This document shows, one piece after another, positions 23,501 through 38,634 of a DNA stretch of 64,000 nt. Location of the stretch: contig CM034388.1 of assembly GCA_019925095.2 (NCBI GenBank), positions 2,715,501 through 2,779,500 of the forward strand, read 5' to 3'. The stretch's first letter is position 1; each line of letters opens with the position of its first letter. Under the pieces are notes generated by a model. That model saw nothing but the letters and a program-made list of their open reading frames with translations, had not been told where the DNA came from and ran no database searches. A program made the position numbers and the translations under genes. This stretch comes from Dendrolimus kikuchii. Its lineage: Eukaryota > Arthropoda > Insecta > Lepidoptera > Lasiocampidae.

Positions 23501-26500
23501 AGACCAAAGCGACGAGAGGTGACAACACGAATGGGCCACCAGAGTCAAATCGCCGGCTTGTGTGGAGCCTCGTAAACTTAATACTCCATTAAAACCCCTC
23601 CTCCCATGTGCCCCGCGCTTATGGCAGGAAGAGCGTGAGACTTAGAACGTAGTTACGCCCACGCTGATCCTAGAGCATCAGTGCTTGAGAATGCTCCGGG
23701 AAGCAGTGCAAACTCACTTCGTCAACAGGGGTGACGACTCCTCTGCTCTCTAGATGCAGGACCCCAATTGACGTCGGTACCCGCGAGACGCATACACACC
23801 TCTCTCCCTTTCTCGTTCGGCGGCCTCCTTTTGAGACATGACAGTCTCGCAGCAATTGGCCGCACCCACCCAATGATCGTCGCTATGCAGCATGGCTTGC
23901 ACCAAACTGCCCAGCGAATCGATCGGACCTACGAGGGTCTCGAGTTCAAATGTCTGCAGTGCCCATGCTGCACACTCGACCAGTGTATGATATGACGCAG
24001 TGTCTAATGCGCCAATATCATGTATGTTACATCAATCTATTATATCGAGCCTTTACCGCCATTTTATCTTTTTTTTTTTATTGCAGGAGATCAGCAGACA
24101 GGCAAATGGCCCATTTGATGAAAAGCGGTTACCATCGCCTATGGACATTTGCAACACCAAAGGTGCTACAAATGCGCTGCTTCTCTCTTAAGGGAAACTG
24201 GAACCTGGTCACTAATGCCGGAACACAACTCGAAGGTTGTTATGGCGACATACTTTAGACCAGGGGTGGTAGCCATCCAGTCGGGCAAATGCCCTACCAC
24301 CTGGCTGTGGGTTGTTAAGTCGCCTCTTACGACAGGCCGCCTGGCCGCAGGAAATTGTATTCTTTCTCCGTTCCTGCACGGATGAGAATCTATCTTAAGC
24401 GATATTTGTACTTAAGTGTATTTTTTCTTGCAAAAGGAATTTTAAACTATTATATTGCTTTAAGACTTTCAGTTTTTGATTCGGTATGGTTTAATGTGTC
24501 TAAAACTGAGAGGCTTAACACAAAATAATAGTTTAAAATACCTTTTACAACAAAAAATATATTTAGATCCAAATGTCGCTTACGGTAAAATGGCGGTAAA
24601 GGATCGATATATGTCCCTACATATATAATACATTGATGTAACATACACTACAGAGTCCACGAACTATGAAGGTTCCGTAGAGATGACGAAAGTATATTAA
24701 GCCTTCCTGCCATAAGCGCGGGGCACATGGGAGGAGAGTGGTTTTAGTGGAGTATTGAGTCTTCGAGTCCTGGTGCGTCCATTCGTGGGTGTCACCTCTC
24801 GTCGCTTTGGTCTAGCCCTTAGTACAGGATCCGGTAGTGTGCGAAAGGCATTTCCTCCGCCTCAAAAAAAAAGTATATAAGTATATAGTATGTAAAGTAT
24901 TTAACACACGTAGATACGAAAATATTTTATCTGCGTATAAAAACTTTATTATTTATATCATAATCCTTTTTACAGTTGTGTCGGCCTTGAAGAATCCCTT
25001 CCCAGGCTGGATAGAGAACTTGAATGGGCCCAGCGGCATTGTGGTGGCTGCTGGCAAGGGTATCCTTCACGTGTTCAGCTGTAAAAAGACAGCTGTTGCT
25101 GATATGCTACCGGTAGATATAGCCATCGACACCTTACTCGCTGTGGCCTGGGAGACTGCTACGGACAGGTTAGGGGAAATATATTACAGAAAACTTTTAT
25201 AACACACACACATGGTCCACTGGCGGTCTAATATCCATGTCAGCGAGGTTGAAAGGATGTATATTGTAGAGGTAACCAAGGGCGCGTTCCTTTAGTATGT
25301 CACATCGCCCAAAATGCTCCGTCTGCCGTTCCGTTATGATCGTGGCGAAAACGTCACTAATGACGTCATCGTTTTCGATCACACAGCGCTCACAACGACC
25401 CATTTTAAGAAGTGAGTCGAAGTGAGCGTTGACCACAGATCATTGATGGTATGTTCCATTAGAGACTCACAACGACCACGTTCACGACCGCAATTTTTCC
25501 CGTTCCACTTGCTTGCCGGCGTTACAATCGTAAACCCAAGTGGAAAGGTTATTTGACTTACTTCTTGATATGGGTCGTTGTGAGCTTTGTGTGATCGAAT
25601 ATGATTACGTCATTGGTGACGTTATCGCCCTGACGGAGCATTTTGGGCGTTGTGAGTTACTAATAGAACGTGGTGGTAGTAATTCATAAATATGGTTTTA
25701 AATAATTTTTTACCAACGGAAAATCAAAAGTAGAATAATTTGGCTCATTAGCCGTTTAAAAAGCGCCAAACACTTCGCGTCATATTTAAATATAGATCGA
25801 AAAAGAGCGAGATTTCCCTACAGGATATTGACTACGAGACGAAAACCTAAGCCCCCCTGTGACCAAGCGAGATATTTTGAAGACCTCTCCCCCCTCAACG
25901 GATCACATAGTATGGGTACGTTGCCTAATTATGTGTTAGTATATGTATATAAGTTGCCACTTTTAGGGGCAGGAACCTTTGGAGACGTAGATATGCGCAA
26001 GATCTCCTCCCGTAATATCGCTGCAGGGGCCCTCCAACATATAGGGAGCAGAGGAGTCATACCCCTGTTAACGAAGCGAGTCTGCACTGCTCCCCGGGGC
26101 ATTCTCAAGCACTGATGCGCTAGGATCAGCGTGGGCGTAACTACGTTCTTAGTCTCACGCTCTTCCTGCCATAAGCGCGAGGCACATGGGAGGAGGGTGG
26201 TTTTAGTGGAGTATTGAATATTTGAGTCTTCACACATGCCGTCGATCGACTCTGGTGGCCACTGGTGTGGCTTCTTCTCATCGCTTTGGTCCAATCCCTA
26301 GCACACGACCCGGTAGTACGCGAAATGCATTTCCCCCGCTTCAAAAAAAAAAAGGTACTGAAACCTTAATATTCAATATCTTCGGAGTAACACAGGCCAT
26401 AACATTTAAAAAGAATAACAATTTTTTTTTTAATTTCCAGGCCTTTAGAAGCAAAGGTGTATAACTGCAGTACATACCAGAATTCGACTACATGGGGTCA

Positions 26501-29500
26501 TTTTGCAAATTTCTTGCGAGGTAATATTAGGGCGCATCCCTTAGACAAGCCATTTTGGTATCCATACGGTTCTACTGTGGAAAATAGGTACGTTTTTTCA
26601 TGTATTTTATTAATTCTATCTTTATAGTTTAATTATGTGCACTCGATTTTGTTTCCGCGCGATCACTTATCGCTATAATGATTTTGATCAATTTAAACAA
26701 TATCTTTATAAATAAATACCATACATCCTATTATAATCCATAATATTCCATACATCCTTAGACCGTTCGTGGTCTAAGCACACACCTGTATTATTTTCCC
26801 CTATAATTATACATTGATTGCCATTGAGTATTTTTGTTTAGATATGCTTTAAAAGCTTTGGAAATACTGACACAAACTTTGCCGCTACATATAGCTGAAT
26901 ATATAACCCGTCTGCTTGGAGTTAAGAATCGGTAAGTTATAAAATGTTATTTTAAAAATATATTTCATTTGTGTATAATTTTATTGTATTATTATAAACT
27001 TCTTATTAAACCAGAGGTAAGATCATGCCTATAAAGGTGGCCACACATTGCGGGATGCGTCTGAACAATGTGCACACCAGAACCGTAATGTCCGTAACAC
27101 ATTCTCCAGATTGCTTACGACTTATAATGTGCACACACCATAACGAATTATAAATAGAGACGGAAACTATTGTGAAAGCCAGCTCATTACCGGTCATTCA
27201 CGATAGAGCTAGAGATTAGTTGTTCACAAGAAGCTTATACGTTGTTCACCACACCATTTCAATTTGTTTTTTTTTTAAAGGAATTATTGACGAATATAAC
27301 CAAAAACCGTCAACTTACAAGTTTACGAGAAGCCGTCAGCTGTCAGTTGGCGGGTCATCCATTAGACATTTTTTTTTTTTTTTGGTTTTGAGGCGAGGGA
27401 AAATGCTTAACCGATTTACGCACAAACTGGGTCGTTGCTAGGGGAACGACACGCGTCGGTCGGGGGCGATAACACTGCAGCAATAGTATGCTCTTGGCAG
27501 CGCTCCGTCCGCGATCGACGTCACAGAATAGTGTGGAAGACTCCGAGCGTTGCTACACGAGCGAGCAACCCCAATACCCACTAAAAACCCCCTCCTCCCT
27601 GACGACCCTGCGCTTTGAATGTGTTGGAAAGGCTGAGATTTAGAACATAGTTACGCCCAGCCGATCCAGCGCAATAAAGTGCCTGGAGTGTGCCCTGGGA
27701 GAACACACCCCACTTCGTTGTGCGGGGGTAGAAGGTCCTTTGCTCTTCCTAGCAAGCTAAAGGAGGCCCCCCGCGGTAAACGGAACCTAACTCAGGGAGG
27801 GAAGTAATGCGCGTACCTGCCTCTCCGGGTGCCAGCTGAAGGCCGGCGACCTCGAGAAGACGCATTGGCACGCGCTGCAGGACTTCTCTCCCTGTCTCGT
27901 TCTGCGGCCTCCTTGAGTGACATTACTGTCTCGCAAAAAGTAACCGCAGCCCCCCAATTGTCGCTGCTCTGCAGCATGGCCTTGACCAAGTCGCAGAGCG
28001 AGTCGACTGGACCTACGTGCGTCTCAAGTTCGAAACGCTGCGGCGCCCATGCGGCGCACTCGACAAGCGTGTGTAACGCCGTGTCGGGCGCGCCGCACTG
28101 GCGGCAGTCCGGGGAAGGCATCCATTAGCCATTTATTAACTCGTTTTAAATCCATCAACTAAAAAAAATATCTCAAATAATTAGCTTATTATTATATATT
28201 AGATAATTAATTATAAATATCTTTATTCGTGCAGGAACGGAGAAAGAATACAATTTCCTGCGGCCGGGCGGCCTGTTGTAAGAGGCGACTTAAAAACCCA
28301 CAGCCAGATGGTAGGGCATTTGCCCGACTGGATGGCTACCACCCCTGGTCTAAAGTATGTCGCCATAACAACCTTGAGTTGTGTTCCTACATTAGTGACC
28401 AGGTTCCAGTTTCCCTTAAGAGAGCAGCAGCGCATTTGTAGCAACTTTAGTGTTGCAAATGTCCATAGGCGATGGTAACCGCTTTTCATCAGGTGAGCCG
28501 TCTGCCTGTCTGCTGATCTTCCGCAATAAAAAAAATATCCAATCGTTTTTTGAAAATTCGGTTTGTTCGGTTATCACCGCCAACATAACTAATATGTTAT
28601 TGTTCCGGAGTTTTTGGCGGGAACTGAAAGGAGATGTTGTGCTATGCAGTTTCATTTTCTAAAAATGTATAAAATTACTCTAAAATAAACAATAGTTGTA
28701 GGATATTGATAGTTTTTGAGTAGTAATTATGTGTTTTGTGAGAAATGTGAACTGTATAGTCAAATGTGGCCTTTTGAGTTGTCACAAGAACTCCGTTGAT
28801 TAGCACCAGCTGATAACCTACATTTCAGCTGTGCTACACATAGGCTTAAGAAAATGAAGAAACTATATTGTAAACTAAGATCTGGCTTAAAGACCTATCT
28901 GCCAAGTCATAAACCTAAATAAATAAAATATTGCCCCCTACATACTTTCCTACTAAAGTAGTATATTACGTAACAAAATGAAAACGTCACTTTAGTCGGA
29001 CGTCCATGCAGATAATTGAAATATCTGGTTTGTAATGTCAGAATAATAGTTTTTACTAAATTGATATGAAAGTATATACTTATATATAAATTATTATATT
29101 GTGTTATTATCTATGGTCAACTTTTTAAATTTTTGTTTATTTGTCTGTCTCTCTGGCTGTTCCGGCTAATATCTTACATGGTAGGACCGATATTGGCGGG
29201 CTTTAACTGACAGATACTTAATTTTAGAAGGAGTAAGTTAGGCTACTTTTTTAAAGTTTTTTTGGGTTCCGCAAAACTTTATCATGTCATCCTGTATTTT
29301 TGGTATTTGATCGTTCGACGAAACGTACCTACATATTGAACTAACGCAGAACAGTGCGCCTCCTCTATTGGCGCTGGATGGCTCACTATCTACCCGGTAT
29401 AAAAGGGTTAAACGGGAGCGCTACTGTCACTATTCTGTAAAAAAACTCTGTACACTTCATACGATATCCTCCGTCTCTTAATTTATAAACAAAATTAATT

Positions 29501-31047
29501 TAGCGCATAAACAGCTTATGCGTATACTAGCGCTAATCTGATTGATTTTTGAACTGTTTTATGCTCATCATCGGGATCGTTTTCAATTTTAGCTGCATAT
29601 AAGATTGTCCTCCTTACCTGCATTTCTTTTAAAAATGATTAAGTAAACATAAATTTTTGACTAAAAATATTTACATGATTTCCTATTGAAATTGACGGGG
29701 ATTAAGATGATATTTAAATGAAATTTCTTTAAAATATGGATACAAGTGTACTATTTCTATTTTAGCTTAAGCTTCATCACAGTGAGTCAGAGAATACAGG
29801 CAATGAGCGACGTCTTATCGTTCTTCTCTTTAAGAGAGTGGAAGTTTAAGACAGATAACGTACAGAAACTGCACTTGAGACTAACACCAGAAGATTCAGC
29901 AATTTACAACTTGGACCCGCATTCGATCGAGTAAGTGAATAAGTACAAATGCAAAACAGTAAAGTTCTTATTGAAAGTTATACATTTAAACCACCTTTAA
30001 ATTGAAAAATAAAATGAGAAGAACATTTTCCTTTCCTTGTGAACTTATTAGAAATGAATAGAAATATATTAGAAATAAATCTATAACTTTTGCTCAATTA
30101 GTATTTTGGGGATTCATATTATTTAATTTTGACTTATAATGTAAGAACAAAATTTCAGAATAGAATAGAATAATAATTTATTGCTAGAAATGTATGTGTA
30201 CATAAATAGATGTCTTGTTGAAATTGTCTGAATACACTTTGCCTTATTAGGCATGCAATTTTCGTATCTTATAACTAAAACTAAATTGAAACTGTTTTAC
30301 AATAATATAATAGTTAAATATATTGGAAAATAATATTAAATGTCAAGCAAAGCATTAATTAAATAATACATAGTCTTATTCTGTTTAAAATGTATAGATT
30401 TTTGAATGTGTTGTGTAAAGCTGTGTGATCTTTGTTAAATAAATGAATAAGTATTTTTTATATTTGTAGTTGGCCAGAACACATACGCAACTTTGTGATA
30501 GGCGTAAGAAAATATTTGCTAAATGAAAAGGATCAAGACATTGAGGAAGCAAAACGACACCATTGCAAGTAAGTATTTTAGTATCCAATTATTTACATTA
30601 AACCATGCTAACCAATAAACTTTATTATACCATTGTAACATAATAGTGTGTACACGTACGTATGAATGTGAAAATGACATTGGTTATTATTTATCATTTC
30701 TTCATGTAAAAATATTAATGTATTTTCATCAAATTTAGTAGTGGTTTTTCGTAGGGTCACTACATTGTACATAAAATTGGAACATAGATACACTGGTTAT
30801 AATTTTTATATTTGCCATTCTCATTTCCTTTTATATTTTTCTATCTCATTTTCTGAAAATTTTATAATTCTTTTTTTGCAGAATGTTCTACGTGCATTAC
30901 AGTGTCATGACATTCGTTTTGGTGCTGCTCTGCAGGTTTGCGGTGCAGAACCCATTAATACGCAACACTGTCTTCGGAATTTTAAGATTACTGCTCTCTT
31001 TATTCAATGCAGCATATTCTAGAATAATGCCAGTTAAATTGCAGTGA
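13228..31047 (+). CDS. FAR: Fatty acyl-CoA reductase, 11 coding exons found, one internal exon missing
   Basis: Reduces fatty acyl-CoA to fatty alcohol with NADPH, as FARs do for wax, hydrocarbon and pheromone precursors, usually at the ER or peroxisome membrane. Coding exons: 13228-13332, 15828-15944, 17949-18074, 19499-19644, 21369-21481, 24976-25168, 26441-26587, 26842-26931, 29766-29930, 30470-30568, 30882-31047. Joined they give 488 residues in one frame. Seen directly: Rossmann motif TGATGFMG (27-34), VFHSAAT (78-84), STAYSN (122-127), active-site YTFTK (174-178), a FAR_C-type domain (about 345-435) and a hydrophobic C-terminal segment (441-455). The Met is preceded by an in-frame TAA inside the same exon and sits in a good GCCATGG context. 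All introns are GT-AG except the second, which is GC-AG. Between exons 2 and 3 family members have about 40 more residues (the GD(V/I) region), and no exon for these is visible. It is therefore either a mis-assembled, diverged or defective copy. The substrate class cannot be told from sequence. Confidence 0.93.
13384..13656 (+). mobile_element. Family-A repeat, diverged, + orientation
   Basis: Matches the reverse complement of 7249-7565 with many substitutions; in FAR intron 1. Confidence 0.75.
13786..14037 (-). mobile_element. tRNA-derived SINE, diverged, with a 44-bp nested insert
   Basis: Shares the SINE body (cacgttgtatatcctcaa...taacgcttgtgttat). Interrupted at 13828-13871. Confidence 0.7.
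13828..13871 (-). mobile_element. 44-bp family-B retrocopy
   Basis: Only the 3' tail of family B (atggcttggcaactaggcct) with its T-run. A perfect 12-bp duplication CAAGCTAAACAT lies at 13816-13827 and 13872-13883. Confidence 0.85.
14076..14275 (+). mobile_element. Decayed RTE-type LINE fragment
   Basis: Frames contain [26 protein letters not shown] and [12 protein letters not shown], a diverged relative of the RTE-like C terminus. Stops and frameshifts are present. Confidence 0.5.
14461..15187 (+). mobile_element. Helitron-like fragments, ending CTAG
   Basis: Two related blocks (14480-14610, 14985-15187) share aacgcgctaatctcaggaac and gatttgaaaaattctttcag. The second ends gcgggcacagCTAGT, typical of lepidopteran Helitron-like repeats. 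Confidence 0.6.
15190..15296 (+). mobile_element. RTE-type LINE 3' end of a second subfamily
   Basis: Encodes [16 protein letters not shown] then an ATGTATGT tail, parallel to the [14 protein letters not shown] end of the main family but diverged. Confidence 0.55.
15400..15720 (-). mobile_element. Family-A SINE-like repeat, full length (FAR intron 1)
   Basis: Poly(T) at the left; complete body to 'cctgcacggataa', about 107 bp before FAR exon 2. Confidence 0.85.
15828..15944 (+). CDS. FAR: FAR coding exon 2
   Basis: The acceptor is TTTCAG at 15827. It encodes [19 protein letters not shown] and then a charged stretch ending KQSQ, phase 0 at both ends. The only workable donor is CAG|GCAAGT, a textbook GC donor. 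Read-through meets TGA 18 codons later. Confidence 0.9.
15958..16330 (-). mobile_element. Jockey/CR1-like LINE 3' end
   Basis: Closely follows 21590-21910 (cgcagcactgcgggataacc, gagtgaagcggctc). It lies where the missing FAR exon would be expected. Confidence 0.65.
16793..17160. repeat. 8-bp tandem array (AGAAGGGC)n
   Basis: About 40 nearly perfect octamers. The first few are AGAAGAGC and the last ones drift to AAAGGGGC-like. Because 8 is not a multiple of 3, each frame cycles through the same peptide, so long open frames exist on both strands; none is a gene. Confidence 0.95.
17518..17569. repeat. (ACAG)n microsatellite
   Basis: About 13 uninterrupted tetranucleotide units. Confidence 0.95.
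17610..17865 (-). mobile_element. Reverse-transcriptase-type fragment
   Basis: Related to 4204-4500: the - strand reads through a [17 protein letters not shown] block with stops. FAR intron 2. Confidence 0.5.
17949..18074 (+). CDS. FAR: FAR coding exon 3
   Basis: The acceptor is TTTTTGCAG, the donor GAG|GTAAAT, phase 0 at both ends. It encodes [17 protein letters not shown] and the following helix to PNME, the core of the NAD(P)-binding fold. Confidence 0.93.
18215..18965 (-). mobile_element. Jockey/CR1-like LINE, end of reverse-transcriptase ORF
   Basis: The - strand carries [49 protein letters not shown] and [15 protein letters not shown], the stereotyped order of these polyprotein ends, with frameshifts. 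FAR intron 3. Confidence 0.8.
19011..19390 (+). repeat. LINE 3'-end scraps
   Basis: ggattgtctggaagagatcg at 19009 and gtgataggaccgcccattgt at 19361 are the split pattern of the 60868-60985 type end; the rest (19060-19350) is unrecognised. Confidence 0.4.
19499..19644 (+). CDS. FAR: FAR coding exon 4
   Basis: The acceptor is CTTTTAG, the donor ACCAA|GTAAGA. It encodes [19 protein letters not shown], the conserved Ser-Thr-Ala-Tyr-Ser-Asn strand of FARs, then a Pro-rich loop (YPPPMPL). Confidence 0.94.
19779..20405. mobile_element. MITE-like element with 21-bp inverted ends, carrying family B
   Basis: 19780-19800 and 20384-20404 are inverted repeats, 20 of 21 identical (ccattcatta.ttacgtaag). 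The interior includes a C16 run and a family-B copy. FAR intron 4. Confidence 0.7.
19984..20263 (-). mobile_element. Family-B SINE-like repeat
   Basis: On the - strand it starts 'ggagtttttggcgggaactg' and ends with the 'cctagttgccaag' tail. Matches 28610-28930, 44688-45006 and 50171-50497; slightly shortened internally. Confidence 0.75.
20560..20870 (-). mobile_element. RTE-type LINE fragment, another family
   Basis: The - strand encodes [19 protein letters not shown] followed by broken RGRPKKRW-like sequence. The intact-looking + strand frame here is its shadow. Confidence 0.55.
21369..21481 (+). CDS. FAR: FAR coding exon 5 (active site)
   Basis: The acceptor is TTTTTAG, the donor ATCG|GTAAGA. 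It encodes [13 protein letters not shown] with the catalytic Tyr and Lys of the YxxxK motif, then [10 protein letters not shown]. Split codons at both ends match the neighbouring exons. Confidence 0.95.
21560..22300 (-). mobile_element. Jockey/CR1-like LINE 3' end with family-A-like tail
   Basis: The - strand encodes the sequence [32 protein letters not shown] and [16 protein letters not shown]. Its 3' UTR (21560-21680) is the same tail as family A (cagacaggcagacggcccac). Confidence 0.82.
22375..23035 (-). mobile_element. RTE-like LINE 3' end (copy 6, longest)
   Basis: 661 bp. Encodes [51 protein letters not shown] and the C-terminal part; one base lost in 'caattgatcat' breaks the frame near the end. 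An 11-bp duplication TACGAAAGTTA lies at 22364-22374 and 23036-23046. Confidence 0.9.
23444..24015 (-). mobile_element. R1-like LINE 3' end (FAR intron 5)
   Basis: T-run at the left. A 13-bp duplication TATCATGTATGTT lies at 23431-23443 and 24016-24028. The decayed - strand frame corresponds to the CCHC-type C terminus seen at 27792-28118. Confidence 0.85.
24065..24384 (-). mobile_element. Family-A SINE-like repeat, full length
   Basis: Poly(T) at the left, full body; 37 bp downstream of the R1-like insertion. Confidence 0.85.
24702..24870 (+). mobile_element. R1-like LINE 3' end, short
   Basis: The last ~160 bp of the family with A9 tail. Imperfect flanking duplication AAGTATAT(T)AAG. FAR intron 5. 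Confidence 0.7.
24976..25168 (+). CDS. FAR: FAR coding exon 6
   Basis: The acceptor is TTTTTACAG, the donor ACAG|GTTAGG. It encodes [20 protein letters not shown] and [18 protein letters not shown], both hallmark FAR stretches. The preceding intron holds two R1-like insertions and a family-A repeat. Confidence 0.95.
25280..25675. mobile_element. Inverted-repeat MITE family M1, two abutting copies
   Basis: Two head-to-head units (about 25280-25436 and 25452-25675) with ends of the type 'acgttcyattagagactc' / 'gggcgttgtgag'. The first holds TGACGTCA (25361-25368). Other copies at 37411, 45505 and 53033. Confidence 0.65.
26030..26353 (+). mobile_element. R1-like LINE 3' end (FAR intron 6)
   Basis: The reverse orientation of 23444-23760; ends in A11 at 26343-26353, 87 bp before FAR exon 7. 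Confidence 0.75.
26441..26587 (+). CDS. FAR: FAR coding exon 7
   Basis: The acceptor is TTTCCAG after a T-run, the donor AATAG|GTACG. It encodes [19 protein letters not shown], the VYNC(S/T)S-type strand before the C-terminal half of FARs. Confidence 0.94.
26842..26931 (+). CDS. FAR: FAR coding exon 8
   Basis: The acceptor is TTGTTTAG, the donor AATCG|GTAAGT. It encodes [20 protein letters not shown], matching the FAR segment with the PA/PLHIAD-like helix. Confidence 0.93.
27030..27150. mobile_element. Short MITE-like unit, family M2
   Basis: aaggtggccacaca...gaacaatgtgcacaccagaa recurs at 54418-54571; the ends are roughly inverted (aggtg.c.acac / gtacacacct). Confidence 0.5.
27366..28118 (-). 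mobile_element. R1-like LINE 3' end with intact ORF end (FAR intron 8)
   Basis: 753 bp. A T14 run is at the left and a perfect 10-bp duplication CATCCATTAG lies at 27356-27365 and 28119-28128. The - strand ORF (28121-27792) has the terminal zinc-knuckle [17 protein letters not shown] and an Arg/Ser-rich tail, then stop, as in R1-clade polyproteins. Confidence 0.92.
28223..28540 (+). mobile_element. Family-A SINE-like repeat, full length, + orientation
   Basis: Starts 'tcgtgcaggaacgg', ends 'cttccgcaataaaaaaaa'. AATATC flanks both sides (28215-28220 and after the A-run). Confidence 0.85.
28610..28930 (+). mobile_element. Family-B SINE-like repeat, + orientation
   Basis: Starts ggagtttttggcgggaactg, ends with the tail ggcttaaagacctatctgcc then an A-rich end (aaataaataaaat). 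Confidence 0.75.
28931..29765. other. FAR intron 8, remainder
   Basis: A+T-rich, no coding sequence seen. It holds a strong TATA-box-like TATAAAAG at 29399-29406 with no gene attached, perhaps a decayed LTR. Confidence 0.35.
29766..29930 (+). CDS. FAR: FAR coding exon 9
   Basis: The acceptor is CTATTTTAG, the donor ATCGA|GTAAGT. It encodes [19 protein letters not shown] and [12 protein letters not shown], the FAR_C domain region where FARs read 'F.. .W.F...N...L...L...D...F..D'. Confidence 0.95.
30470..30568 (+). CDS. FAR: FAR coding exon 10
   Basis: The acceptor is ATTTGTAG, the donor TGCAA|GTAAGT. It encodes [20 protein letters not shown], the typical 'I.W..Y......G.RKYLL.E' end of the FAR_C domain. 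Confidence 0.95.
30882..31047 (+). CDS. FAR: FAR last coding exon
   Basis: The acceptor is TTTTTTTGCAG; TGA is at 31045-31047. It encodes a hydrophobic segment ([15 protein letters not shown]) and a second weaker one, as expected for the membrane-anchoring tail of insect FARs. Confidence 0.95.
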
Positions 31048-31077
31048 TAATATTAGGTCGTTTGTCTTCAGATTAAA

Positions 31078-31083
31078 AATAAA
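31078..31083 (+). terminator. FAR poly(A) signal
   Basis: AATAAA lies 30 nt after the FAR stop codon and is the first such hexamer, so a very short 3' UTR is likely. Confidence 0.7.
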
Positions 31084-31185
31084 TATTGTAGAGAAAAGCA
31101 ATATTAGAATAGGTCAAAATGATGAATTTGATTTGAATGGCCATGAATTCTTAAGCTGACAGAAAATGTGGTCGAAAATTAGACA

Positions 31186-31406
31186 GATGGCCTCTATGGT
31201 GTAGTGATCTGACCGGTGGTCTGTTTAGTTTACTAGAGTAGTTCCTGGATTTGATATCTGGCTGGGAAAATTTTGAGTTGTTGTTGGTTTTTGTTTTGGT
31301 TTCTGGGATCAAGCTTTGAGTTATCCTTTGTATATTACCCATAACACAGGGTAATATGCTTATCTTGAGAATATACGATGTGTGTGTTTGTCTGCTAATT
31401 TATAAG
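31186..31406 (+). mobile_element. tRNA-derived SINE, old copy
   Basis: Starts gatggcctctatggtgtag. The A and B boxes are degenerate (tggtgtagtga, ggatttgatatct); the body shares tgtatattacccataacac and ends gtgtttgtctgc. Just downstream of FAR. Confidence 0.65.
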
Positions 31407-32280
31407 AAAAATGTTATTACAGCGTCCGTTATACCCTGCTCAATAAAATAAAAATATGTAAAATAACTTTCTATTTTTTATTGCTAGAGGAAACAAAATA
31501 TATATTTATGTACTGGATTCCAATTTAATTATCATTTAAAAATTGTCTCTACCTCTATTCTATAAATAAAATACATATAAGTAAACTATCAATTTGAAGT
31601 ACCTTCATTTTGAAAATTTTATTCATTCCTGTTTCAAAAATTTATTCAGAATATACTATAAAACGAAAAACAAATAAATCAGTACAGTTTAATCATCCTA
31701 TTTTGTGAGTTACATTTTGACATATTATTTATTTTGTAACATGGCAAGATTTTATATTTAAAATCGGAAAATAAGAATTGTAAATATTATTATGTTTAAA
31801 GGTGTTTAATATAATGGAATCGAAATGATATAAGTTATATATTTAGGTATAATAAACATGACGTTGTATGGTAATGGTGTTTTTAAAAATTGTAAGATCC
31901 GTTTATTGATATTATATTGACAATAATTTACCATGGAATAAATTATTTAACCAAAATTTTTGTGTTATTTAATCTAATCTGAAATTTAATAATATAACTA
32001 TAATAAGTTAACTCACACAGGCTAATAGACATAAGGCAGGTGATAATGTACCCATTATCACCAACGCTAAGAGCAGTTCATAGACAGTAGTAATAGTATT
32101 TTTGTTCTTCATTATTTTAAGAACAGGCAAAGATCCTAGACCACAAACCTCAATTCATAGACAATTGACTTCAAATCAATAATTTCTTTAGTATTGTAAA
32201 TGTGAGTTTATGTATACGTAATCAAAAGTTACGTTGAAGTTCAAAGATTGTGCTAAGAATGGTGATATAAACTTTTTGTA
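31407..32280. other. Gene-free A+T-rich intergenic stretch
   Basis: No coding sequence or recognisable repeat. Several AATAAA hexamers arise by base composition. Confidence 0.4.
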
Positions 32281-32286
32281 GAAGAT

Positions 32287-32612
32287 ACATACATACATAA
32301 CTTCACACCAGTTCCCTTGCGGGGTAGGCACGAACAACGGAGCGCCATTTGGGCTTATTATTACACACCTCACTTGCTTCTTTGATATTCAAAACTCTTG
32401 TCATGCACGCTCGTCTGTTCTTAAGGCTCCTGACATCACCTTCTGCTAGTACACGATCAATTTGATCATGGAAGGTGTGTCGTGGCCTTCCACGACTTCT
32501 GCATCCATCCACTTTTGCATTGTACATCTGTTTAGTCATTCTTTCATCATGCATTCTTTCCACATGCCCGAACCACCGGAGCATTCCTTTTCTTACCTTC
32601 ACCCCGACAGAT
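32287..32612 (-). mobile_element. RTE-like LINE 3' end (copy 7)
   Basis: Open for 99 codons. A short duplication GAAGAT lies at 32281-32286 and 32613-32618. Confidence 0.85.
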
Positions 32613-33159
32613 GAAGATGACCTGCAAATACAAATAGGTCTCCTAAATACTCAATAACCGAATGGTTTTTATAACTTCATAAGTCTAAATTATTGTTATA
32701 AACTACTTTTTTTTTAGAAAATATACAGGAAAGCTCTTGTAATATTGTATTTGTTTCGACTTGCCACTAAAGCAGGTAAACTGAATCTAATGATATTACA
32801 TTTGAAATAATTTAATCTGAGATGATTTTAATCGGTTTTTGGGTTAATTTCTGCAGAACTGACGTTATCGTCATCAATGAATCTCCTTTCAAAATTTACT
32901 TTCACAGCCTGTGTATTAGATAATTCCAGGTGAAGGAAATATATCAAATATTAACATTTTAAATAATTGGGGGCCATACACAACCAAACTAAATCTACAG
33001 TACTAACCTAAATAAATAAAGTAGTAGTTTTTCAATTACGAAGCTGGTATCACAGGAGTCTAAAACACTATCAAAAAATAAAACAAAACGTCAAAACTCA
33101 AAACTATACAAAAGTCAAAACCAAACTGCGAAGAAATATGATAATTATAATTTCCAAAA

Positions 33160-38007
<4,848 letters not shown>

Positions 38008-38172
38008 GATTGTGACACATTATCCCAGCTGTCATAAGCCTTTTCTCAAACATTTGGGTCTTGCAATAGACGTGAATAGCAACCTCCTCTCATTCTTTTC
38101 AAATTGGTTTTGTATTTGTGGATTTGTCTGCTCTCAAGTATTAAAAAGTTTTAAAGTTTTGAAAGATAATCA

Positions 38173-38178
38173 AATAAA
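38173..38178 (+). terminator. HINT poly(A) signal candidate
   Basis: AATAAA lies 165 nt after the HINT stop codon and is the nearest hexamer downstream. Confidence 0.5.
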
Positions 38179-38634
38179 AATCACCAGACCAGAAAACTAG
38201 GTTCAGTGTCCAGTAGGTACAACTCCTTCGGTATCATAAAACATAATACAGATATGAATGTGACATCTCAAACATTTAGGTTTCAATTCAATTAAACTAT
38301 GCAATGGTTCTCTAGGAACTTCATTCCACATACAGTAATTATATAATTATTTTATTAGCAGAGAATTTTACGCCAAGGTTTTCCCTCTGCTCTATATAGA
38401 GTTGTTTAAGAAGGGCGTCATAAAATTCCTTCAAGTCTAGCGTTTGCAATACACCTTTTGTTGCTAACGGTGGTCCTGATGTTTGCCTTCAAGCAATAGA
38501 CAATTCCATTTGCATGAGTAGGTACTATCCACTTGAAAGCCCGGGACTCACGTTCCTACCTTTTAAAGAGAAAGAGGGATTTATTTTTCTTATTCACACA
38601 ATCAAAGACATCCGTCATTATGAGGACATTGGTA

